This document shows positions 47,431-56,900 of a stretch of DNA of 64,000 nt, in pieces. Source of the DNA: Penicillus capitatus (Eukaryota > Chlorophyta); the NCBI GenBank assembly GCA_965649825.1, contig OZ287697.1:1488001-1552000 (forward strand), given 5' to 3'. How positions within the stretch are numbered: the first letter of the stretch is position 1; each line of letters opens with the position of its first letter. The notes beneath the pieces are model-generated. The model did not search any database. It worked only from the letters and a program-made list of their open reading frames with translations, and was not told the DNA's origin. A program made the position numbers and the translations under genes.

Positions 47431-49059
47431 TATGAGTGCCCTCTTTCTAATAAAACCGATAAACGGACGTGATACCTGATTTTGGACTTAAGAAGGAAGT
47501 CTGTCCGGTTCAGGATTAGTCAAACGAGCTGTCGGCGAATATACACTACGTGACACAGATACTTCTTTCACTAAACACGTCAAAACAGACGCACACAAAT
47601 GCTCAGAGTTGTTAAGTGTTCAAAACATTACGCCGCCATACAACGTGATCTTGGATATGTGCGGTAAGGCCACGCCAGTAGACGGCGACAAACAGGGAAT
47701 TGGACAATCGAGGAGCAGTAGCAAGAAGGCGGAGGCTTTCTGATCGAACCAGCTCAACTGACTTTCTCGCTTCTTGGAAGAATCCAAGCTTCTCTCCATA
47801 CGCCACACGCTGCATTTGTATGCAAGAAACAGTTGCGGGTGCAAAAATCACGTTCACATCGAACACGATATCCGCCTCGCATCTGAACTCGGAGTCCGAT
47901 GATAAAAAGTCTATCCGAGAAGGCACAAGACAGAAGAGACAGTTATCTGAGAGCTCGAAACCTGCAATGCCCTTGGGCAAACCTTCGTAAAAGCGTACGG
48001 CACATATCCGGCCTCATCTCCGAAGTCAACTTGCAGCGCGAACGATTCGAAAACTCGCGCTAAACGCTACCGAGAACATATACGCGTCGAAAGGCTTGAG
48101 ACATACACTTCCTTAGACGCAAACAGACGCCATGACTCGATCAGACGCATTTCAATCTTGTAGCAAGAACATGAGAGGGGCTGAGTGATGGATTTGTATA
48201 GAAGATGGCAGTGAATGGAGTTCCCGAGTGGCGAGAGCTATCAAGTCATGTGTCGAAGAAGATATGGTTTCTTTCAGAATATCCGCATCCTGGCATGCGT
48301 GGTCTGGGTCTCAAACGGAAATGGGCACGCTTACCGAGAGATGCGTACTGCGTGTGAGGACTCGGCTTGTATCGGTGAGAGAGGGTTTCTTGCAGGGATG
48401 GTGGCAGTTTGCCGTTTCGTCGACGCAGTGAAGGACGGTGTGCTTCTGCGCCACCGGGATCTGTGACGACTGATGGGACCCTTCGAGGAAGGGTAGCTGT
48501 CGCGCCGGCGCCAGAGAACGTAGTCGAGGAAACAATGTTAAACGGCAAATTATCCTTCGGTCCGCAGATCAACAACACCCTAAATGTAATCGTTATGAGT
48601 TCTCATTGACCGACACCGCTTCCCTGCGCACTACTGAAAAGGGCAAAATGTGACAGAAAGGTATGCACAAAGAAACAGAATAGGATTGAGATCCAATGAC
48701 CTAAACAGTAAAGACATCAAAAATAAAGTTCTCATTCTAGAAATCGCCCCGGGGCCACCTTTACAAATGTCACAGCCAAAAAATAAATTGTTGACAAATA
48801 AAGAAAAGGATCGCGGAGATTCGAGTCAATCAGCCGTCATATCATGATCTACCTCATACTGAGGGCCGCAAACGAGATGAATGATACGGTCCTGTAAGTG
48901 TTCTGCGTAAAGTCTGTGTCCAGAAGAGTGCTCGATGCACCAGAGTCGATTGCCTAGCTCGCAAAACGTGAGGACCTGTCCAAGGTGTGTCCAGAGGGTT
49001 ACGACGTCTGTCTAGCCTCCATAAAAGGACAAGAGAACCCGGCTGTTATGGAGGTTGCT
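47431..49059. other. Intergenic between duplicates, partly repeated
   Basis: No gene is supported. The segment 48505-48612 (TAGTCGAGGAAACAAT, then AACACCCTAAATGTAATCG) is a second copy of the site that carries a TIR element at 52510-52972, in its unoccupied form. ORFs here are under 125 codons and lack motifs. Confidence 0.4.
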
Positions 49060-50540
49060 AATGTTTATTGGTCCCACTCCGGAGAGCTGCCCGTCTCTGC
49101 TCAGCTGTAGTACATCATTAGCCAAAAAAAGGCCATTGGTCCAACACTTCTCACTCGATTTCCTCGCCACTTTTGTTCCGACCAAGGAGCTAGTCGGAGG
49201 CAGTAAATCCAGTAATACGATGGACTGCTTCGTTCAGGAGTTTCTCCGCCTCGAAGCAAGTAGGCATCGGTCCTGGCTAAGCCCGGTGTCGACGGATTTG
49301 GCGCTTGAGCGTCTGGATGGCCTGTTCAGCCATCCCATTGGAATAAGAGGAACCGACTCTTGTTGTTAAGTGTGACCTAGATGATGCTGGCACCAGTCTT
49401 GGACGTCTCTGCCCGTGAACACCCGCGCATTGTTCGTGACAATAGCCCGAATGGTCACTCAACTGAGCAATTTTTTATTAAGTTGGCGGTACTTACATCC
49501 CCTTTTAAAGTGAAACATCAGAGGAGAGGCCGAACACATTGTTCATTGTTCATAGTGACTCAAACTAGTTCATGTGGATTAACACCACCTTCTTCCTTGT
49601 GAGGTCCATTCTCTTGCGATGTTGTCCAGGAATGCCGCCAGCGAGCTCGGGGCATTCCAAGGAGAGTGAGATTGCCCTTCACTAGTTAACAGTTCTTGCT
49701 GGTAAGTCCTTCGGATGCCATCAAATCGGGTGCAGGAGTGGAGCAGGTGATCTCTGTCTTCGTCTCCTTGCCCACATTCGCAAATTGCGTCTACCTCAAC
49801 TGAGCAATGACGGCTCCGCCATCTCTCTCTAAGGCGGACACAACAACATCAGAGTTGATTGTCTTGCCACTAAAACTGGATGAAGCGAGTCCGTCCGTCC
49901 ACAATGACCAAGAAGGACTGTCGTAGTCCTCTCCAGCTGATGGGCGCAGCCCAATTCACGTACAGATCTGATTCGGACGGGAATGTTCTAGACCGGCCCA
50001 TGGGTCGCGAAACTGTCGATGAGCAAATCTCTGACAGACCTCGCATCGTTAAATCCACTCTTGCACATCATCACGCTCTCCAACCCAGCACCGACCATCT
50101 CGTCTCAAATGTTGCATCGTCTTGTCAAAAGACTAGTGTCCACGGTGGGCGTTTGCTAACCATCGCTGCTTGTGTTCCAAACTTGGGGCATCGCACCATG
50201 TAGCTCCATTCTTCATCTCCAGTCAACTTGTCATGATAACGGCTTAAAGCATCTGCCACTGCATTGTCTTGACCCGGCAGAAAGAGTACACTGAATCGAC
50301 CAGCAAAGTTGGCTAACGGCCACTCCACCAGATGCGTCGCCCGAATTCCTCCAGCGCTCTTGACAACGGATGCTGATTGATACGCTGAACAATGGCTTGA
50401 GAATTCCTCCAGATCGTCATGAAGCGTCCAATATAAGCGCCATGGTCTCGCCTAGACTCCAACAAACGGCACGCACCTCCCCAAGTATACTGGATACGGC
50501 ATCGGTAGTCTTCTAACTACCAAGGCTTAAAAATCTTTTC
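49060..50540 (-). mobile_element. Degenerate Ty3/Gypsy-type retrotransposon pol fragment
   Basis: Pieces appear in pol order on the - strand. About 50330-50230 is the RNase H end with FLPGQDNAVADALSRYHDK. About 50155-50040 is an integrase HHCC zinc-binding region with AHRGH and RCEVCQR, broken by stops. About 49975-49865 is the integrase core start (SFLVIVDGRTRFIQF). About 49450-49390 contains TNNARVFTGRDVQDWCQHH. Then come SNGMAEQAIQTLKRQI and a degraded tail to about 49060. Stops and frameshifts are scattered throughout and no LTRs are recognised, so this is a dead fragment. The core is split by the LINE insertion at 49472-49794. Confidence 0.8.
49472..49794 (-). mobile_element. 5'-truncated non-LTR retrotransposon (LINE) 3' end
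   Basis: The - strand encodes the C-terminal end of a LINE-type polymerase: a C.CG...ED.DHLL..C zinc-knuckle motif (CECGQGDEDRDHLLHSC), then about 45 residues ending in WTSQGRRWC and a stop. A 3' UTR of about 90 nt follows, ending in TAATAAAAAA. The insert is flanked by a perfect 14-bp direct repeat, CTCAACTGAGCAAT, at 49458-49471 and 49795-49808. Removing one repeat plus the insert rejoins the Gypsy integrase. This is a classic 5'-truncated target-primed insertion. Confidence 0.8.
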
Positions 50541-51400
50541 TTCCTGATGGGACGTGGTTCGGATTTTTTCTGACCACGGTTTTTGGCCGGCACGGGTTCA
50601 CGCCGTATCCTTAGGGTACGAGGGTAACCCGCAAGCGGAAAGCGGTCGCCGACGTCGCAGCTGGTGGGCGTCGGTGAGAACGAGGACGCGCGGGGATGTT
50701 CGTTCGTGCGGGAGGAGCTGGTGGACGACGTAGCAAGAAGAGGCGAGAAGGTGACGGCGAGCCTGGTCCGTCAACGAGTCAGCGAAGGAAGATCCCCCTG
50801 AGGCTGGGTCAAGCCCCTGCATGGTGTCAGTCCGTTCCGGACGGAGCGGTGGACCGTCATAAACTTGCGTTTGTCACTACGGGTGACATTTGTCTGACCT
50901 GTCGCTGGCAGATCCCGGGCATAGTCAGGAGCAGCGCTATGACCGAGAAGCTTCCTCGCTAGAAGGGGATAGCGGGGCTGGTCGACCGTCTTACCCACTG
51001 CGTTTGTCTCATCACGAGGGGCATTTGCCTGGCGCGTCGCTGGCAGATCCCGGGCGAAGTCAGGAGTAGTGCTAAGACTGTGGAGCTTCCCTGTCTGGTC
51101 GACTGTGTGGCCATGTCCTCCCCGAGCTATGGGAGGTTAATGCAGATAGCTCTCTCCCGAGCCGCGGGAGATTAATGCGGCGGCTTTCGCGACCCCACCT
51201 CCTTGGCTACTGGAGGCTAAACGTAGCCGTCTCATGTGCAAGGCTCGTTGGAACTTGTTCCCGGCCAGACCACCCGCCCTGTTGTTGTCGGTCTGGTTTC
51301 GATGAGTGTTTTTGGGCGGTTTTTACACAAATGGCGAGACACACCTTTACAAACAATCCATAGCTTGTACATGTTGTCCAATATGCCTCTGGCGAATGGA
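50541..51400. repeat. GC-rich repetitive segment with direct repeats and hairpins
   Basis: This holds two direct copies of a unit of about 95 bp (50867-50961 and 51000-51094) sharing GTCGCTGGCAGATCCCGGGC and AGTCAGGAG. Three short hairpins follow at 51118-51216. An 88-codon + strand frame (50696-50962, Arg/Lys/Gly-rich start) spans the first unit but has no recognised domain. Base composition differs from the flanks. It could be the 5' or internal part of an unidentified retroelement. Confidence 0.5.
51118..51216. repeat. Three tandem stem-loops
   Basis: The hairpins are CTCCCCGAGCTATGGGAG (51118-51135), CTCCCGAGCCGCGGGAG (51154-51170) and CCTCCTTGGCTACTGGAGG (51198-51216), each followed by a TTAATGC-like or TAAACG tail. 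The arms covary in part, and spacing is about 36-44 nt. Confidence 0.55.
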
Positions 51401-52432
51401 CTTTAAGCCTTGATTAACACACACCAAGGCTTAATAGACGGCCACTGCGCTGCTCGTCTAACTGCAGAGAAAATCCATGGCGATTGCTCCACCGCCGGCT
51501 CTTGTGGCGGAATCACGATTGGTGGGGGCTGCACTCTCGTGAGCGTCGACCAAAGCCACCGCCGCCATCCCTCCAAAGCATCCAGGTTATTGTCGGGAAT
51601 CTTGTAACGACTTCGAGAAACTTGGAGTCGAATCGCTCGCGAACGACGCCGATAAACACACACTCAGACTTGCAACAGGAACACGAGATTATGTGGTTAA
51701 ATACCCTGGATGGTTAGTGTGAAGGCACGGATTATATTGATTGATTGTTGTTGCTGTCGGAAGGATCTGGCTGTCACATTGTGACAGTCTAGATTTCCCA
51801 GGGTTCTGTCTCCGAAGGGGGGGGCGCTTTTACGACGTGTCATATCACCTGTGGTATACAAAGGCTGAAGGTAAACACGTGAAAACTTTTGCTTTGTAAA
51901 CGAAAAGCCTTTCGCTGTGTTTGATCGTTTGACGCAGCGACCCCCGCGTGACAGTCGCATAATAGTCTTTTCAAGAATTCATTATTCTAGTCTGATTGCG
52001 GCCGCGCCGGCCCTGACAGTTAGGACCCCACGAACCTCCGCTTCTAACGGCTGCGAAATTCAGCACACATTTGGTAACAACAACCCTACTGTCATTTGAA
52101 AGTTTGCTCGGGAGCTGATATCCGTCGCGACCAATGGTTGGCGCTCCAGGATAGTTATGTCAAGAATCGACCCTTTTTGTGGCTACGGGCAGTGGTTAGA
52201 AGACTATATTTCCTACAGTTACGTCGCTTGTCCTCTCTGTCGAGGGGTATCCCGGTTGTGGGGGTGCTCTCTGTTGTCCGGTCGCGGATGTGGTCTGAGT
52301 AGTTTCCCGAGGAGATTCTCAAGCGCCAGAACGAGTGCGGACCGCTTCCTAGGTTAGCGCAAAACATAAAACCGCGCTGAAAAGTAACTTACGCGCCATC
52401 GAAAACGTTGCTCTGAAACCAAAATGTCGCAC
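51401..52432. other. Non-genic segment with repeat-family remnant
   Basis: No gene is supported. 51740-51965 on the - strand is one copy of a dispersed repeat whose second copy is at about 52650-52850 on the + strand. An inverted-repeat-like AAGCCTTGATTAACACACACCAAGGCTT lies at about 51407-51433. Confidence 0.4.
51740..51965 (-). repeat. Dispersed repeat, copy 1 (inverted relative to copy 2)
   Basis: Read on the - strand it shares with 52650-52850 the order CGCTGCG, AAAGGCTTT, CCACAGGTGA.ATG.CACGTCGT, GGAGACAGAACC and CA.AATGTGACGGC/AGCC. Both copies translate to TGDM(A/T)RR.SAPP in one frame, but no longer protein is convincing. Confidence 0.5.
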
Positions 52433-52509
52433 CGGCACCGGAAGACGTAGTCGAGGAAACAATCTAAAAGGGCGAATTATCATTCGCTCCGCTGATCAAC
52501 AATACCCTT

Positions 52510-52972
52510 GTCAGTGGACAGCTGTCCAAGGAATGTTACGAATTCCAACAACTATTGCTCAACCAGCCTTTGTTGACGATAAGCCGTCGTCGTTAATTAG
52601 TTTTCCGTGCGTTTTCCGTGCGTTACCGAGACGAAGCTGTGACAATGTCGCGCAGAAGCGCTGCGCTAAAGATATTGTGCTGCGGAAGGCTTTCATGTTT
52701 ACAGAGCTAGGTAGACATGTGTCCACGTTCATGTATTTGTATGCCACAGGTGACATGGCACGTCGTGTTAGCGCTCCTCCGGAGACAGAACCATTGAACA
52801 AGACACGTCATAATGTGACGGCTTTTTCCTTCTGACAGTGTCGCGCTGTCGATGAGCAAACACACGCAAAAACGACGAAGGCTTATAGTTACAAAGACTC
52901 TTCATACAATAATGTGTTGAGTTTATGCAATTCCTTTGTCAGCTGCACGAAGGTGGACAGCTGTCCACTGAC
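52510..52972. mobile_element. 463-bp element with 18-bp perfect terminal inverted repeats
   Basis: It starts with GTCAGTGGACAGCTGTCC (52510-52527) and ends with the exact reverse complement (52955-52972). It interrupts a sequence that is continuous at 48505-48612. Flanks AATACCCT (52501-52508) and ACAACCCT (52979-52986) are an imperfect 8-bp duplication of the AACACCCT found at the unoccupied site. CAGTGG ends and an 8-bp duplication suggest a hAT-like non-autonomous (MITE) element. The interior carries dispersed-repeat copy 2 and no transposase. Confidence 0.6.
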
Positions 52973-53944
52973 AGACAGACAACCCTAATCGTAATCGTTA
53001 TTAATTCTCATTAGTCCTGTCACGCTTTCGCATGGGTGTCGCATCGTTTGCCTCTTTTCTCGGGGCCCTTCATCCCAAGGGGCGCTTATTAAGGGTTAGG
53101 CGTACTTCTCAGAGGTGTTTCTCTGGCTCCGAGAGTCGGATGACTAACCAGTCTCGACACATTTGTTGTATAAATCGTGAATAGAAACCTCGAAACACCT
53201 TGCTCTGAAAAACGTGAAAGTTTTCCACTGTTTGTTCTCTTAAGCGCGGCGCCTCCGCGTGACATCCCAGTAGCTGAACAATGCTATGGTCTTTAGCCGT
53301 GACTTTTCAGCTGAGCGTCCATTCTTCGATGTTGAGGCAGCTGCTCTGCATGTCGTCCGCGGCGTCATTTTGAAGGAAACAGTTCCATGACGAAGGAAGA
53401 GCACTTGTAGACGCAGCTCTGTCGACTGCTTCGGCATTCGAAAAGCGAAGGTTGATGGCAGACGCTGCTCAGTGCAACATCGCACTGAGAAGATAACTCT
53501 CCCTTGGAGATCGAGTCAACAGAGGCCTTATTTCAGGCTTCGGCAGGAAGTGCATGATATCGGCAATTTCATTATACATGTTCGGGTTCTGGAGAAAAAC
53601 TCTTCGGCGTCTCGCGACGAGAGCTGCCGGGAACATCTGTCTGTGATGTGCAGGACTTGAGATGTATTCGCTTCTCGTGTGCTTACCATGATTGAATATT
53701 CGTTGACGGTTTTGCTGCTAAATGAGAGAGGGTCACACTTTCAGAATGTGTGACTGACTCGGTGTTAATGGTTTCGCGCGCACGAGCGATGACGCATGTC
53801 ATTCGATTCTTAACGCAACAGTCAGTATTACATCTCACACATTCATCTCGTTGTGAAATTGCTTAGCGACTGAGAATCGTTGTCCTGTGGATACTGTCGT
53901 TTAAATGAAGGTCTTAATGAACGCAAACGTGTTTGGATGTGCAC
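52973..53944. other. Flank of TIR element and start of duplication copy 2
   Basis: 52973-53030 completes the site seen unoccupied near 48580-48612. From about 53275 the sequence matches 38830 onward (downstream flank of gene F). No gene is supported. Confidence 0.45.
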
Positions 53945-56900
53945 CTAGTGACTTGCACCCCTAGTGGGATTGACAGTGACCGAGGTTCTGCGGCGGCCAC
54001 TGCCACGGCGGCGACACAGAGAAAGAAAACCCTGCTTGAACAGGACAAAGATGTGATCGGTTACGTAGACTCTGATAATGTGATGCGGTCCTGAACGGGG
54101 ATCGACTGGCACACCCTCGTTGATCAATGTCATCCTCAAGTACGTGGCACCAAAGCTGACGAAACAGCAGAGAAAGCAGAACAGCAGCGCGCCGTTGGAC
54201 ACGACAACACCCAGTGTCACCAGGACTCGAACGACCGAGGAGACTCTGTCTTCGCTGAAGAAGATGCTCGAGACAAAGGTCAGCGAGGACACGAGAATAG
54301 AGGCTCCCTCCATTTCGTTCAGGACGTCAAAATCGTGACGGTACGGACGGCAGACTATCTGCACGTACAGGGCCAGAATCAGGACGAACACTGCGAGAAG
54401 GTGCTGCAGATCGGCGCCCAGCGGGTAAGAGAAAACGACAACGACGGCCAGGATGGCCTTACGCAGCAGGATGATCGATTCCCAGAAGATGTACTTCTTC
54501 TCGTACGATCGGTAAAGGAAACCAGCAACGTCGTAGACCCATCCCTCCTTGTAGTCTTCCTTGACGTTGCAAACGGTGAGGTGACCAATGACGGCGGGAA
54601 AGCCGAATGTGAAGACGGCCAAGAACGGCCATCCCAGGACACCTGCCAGGACTGCGTGGGATCCCTCGTAGCACTTGATCGCGGTGTCGACCGACCAGTA
54701 ATCCGTTGTGTGGTCGACGCCGACGGAGACTGAGTCGTGGACTCTGATGCAGCTGAGGATCTTGACGAGAGACTTGCTCAGCGAGATGTAGCTGATGTAG
54801 AAGATGACGAGGGCGCTCAGGGTAACCTTCTTCAGCAGATAGATCCACGTCTTCTGGTAGCAGGTCTTGATCATGAACCAGAAGACGGCGTAGACGAGGA
54901 TAGCGGCCAGGGGCTGGAAGATGTCGACCAGAGTGCTTCCGATGGATCGTTCGATCGAGGCAGTCGCTGGAATGATGCAGTCCACGGAACGATTGACGGC
55001 TTCGGACGTGATGCCGCTGACGAACTCTGCAGAGAGGACAAGGCAGTGATCGACAGTTTGATGTCACGGTGATCCCTTACCGGCGGCTTCGAACATGGCG
55101 ATGATGGCGAGGGTCCACTCGACGTTGACAGCAATGGCAATTGCCGTCACCTGAAGAAAGTTCACCGTTATCTGTACGACAGCCCAGAATTTCACTCATT
55201 CAGTGCGAGATGGATGTGCAGATATGACCTTGAACATCTCGACTGCTTTCCATTTTGCGAGTTCCGCTTCTTCAAGGCTCTGATCGGGATCGCTTCCTTG
55301 TTCCTGATCGCTTCCCTGACCGTATCGAGAGCTCAGAAATTTGCTAGGCACGTGCCCAGTGACCATCATCTCTACCATCTGTTCGTTGACCGGAACCGGA
55401 CGCTCACTCGCAGAAGCGACGGGTGGCCGAGAAGAGGATCCCTGCTGCGACGAAGGCGAAGGCGATGGCGATGCAGCAGCGGCAGGAGTCTTTCGATTGC
55501 TTCTGACTGTGAAGCTTGACAGTCCCATCAGAACGAGAAAGGAGACAAAGATCAGAGCGTAGTTGCCGAATCCCGAGAAGCACTTCTCGCAGAGGAAGGA
55601 GTGCGTCTTTCCATAAGAATCCATGCACGAACCGCAGAGAGGTCCATCGTGTCCCTGCGATACAAGTGTATGAGAAACTGAGATGACATCCAGACGCACC
55701 TCTCTGCACTGCGCCTCTGCGTAGTTCTCGAGCGATTCCTCGTCGAAGTCGCAGCTCTGCACGTCTCTGGTCGCCTCAATCATACTCTGCTGCCTGTCTT
55801 CTGAGTCGCAGCCGTCAGATGCGAGACACCTCTGGATGTGTTCGGAGCACGGTGTCTTGTGCCAGTATCCCTTCTTCGGCAGAATCACTCGGTTCTCGCA
55901 GTTCCCGTTCTCGGGACACGGGTGGCAGGCCAGGTCGTCGTCCGGATGGAAGCTGAAAGTCGATGTCGTGCAGGGCTCGCAGAAGGTGCCGTTTCCCGAT
56001 GGCACCTCGCCCATGTCGCAGCTCTTCACTTCGACGGTGATCTCCAGACTCTCGATCTGCTCTTGGTCGAATTCGACGACGACCTTGTAGGTGCCAGGCG
56101 TCGCAAACCCGGTGGTGGTGAGATGCACAAGATCCTGGTTCAGGAGCACCCCCGTGCTTCCGTCGAACAATCCATCTGGCGAAGACATCAGGGCCAGAAC
56201 CTCTCTGTTGTCCATTCCGACTGCAGGACCTTGGCCGAAGCTGTCAAGGGCTCTCAGTGCAATCGCGGGAAGCGGCGAGCCGCTCTTGTAGTTGCTTATG
56301 ATGTAGGCGTCTTCGTTTACCGACACCACGTCTTCCTCCTCCTCGCTGAGTATGTGCGACTGGACGCTGGACAGAAAGGATGCAACCTCTGGGCCGTATC
56401 TGGCAGCTGCGTTGCCCGACAGAGCTGGACAGATGTCCTCTGCGAATTCGAGGCCCATCAGCGACTCCATTTTCTTCCTTGAATAGAATTCCGGTGCATC
56501 ACTGGACGTCTGGGCCGGACACTGGACTCGCACGATCGCCGCCCTGTCGACGACGACTCCTCCGCCAGCCGCTTCTGCTTCGTTCGCCGAGATGGAAGAG
56601 TTGACGACGGCGACTACCCCGCAGATGTCTCCTTGTATCGGCGAGCAGTTCTGGTGCGCCGCTTGCACCTCTCTGGCAACATGCAGTCCACCTGCGCGAT
56701 AGGATGATCACTTCTCCTCTGTTGGCACACATGAGAGTACCTCCGTACACTGCCGAGTTGTTCACCACAGTGCTCTCCACCAACTGGAGAGCGAGGGATC
56801 GTGGATCGGTGTACTCGAGAAAGATCGCTCCTCCGCGTGTTGCTCTGTCGTCATGCAGCGTGCAGTTGGCGCACAGAATGCGCGAGGCGGATCTCCCCGC

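Noticed and set aside
50696-50962. 88-codon basic ORF as a retroelement ORF1/gag
   Set aside because: It covers a direct repeat unit, has no zinc knuckle or recognisable domain, and its length fits chance in GC-rich sequence.
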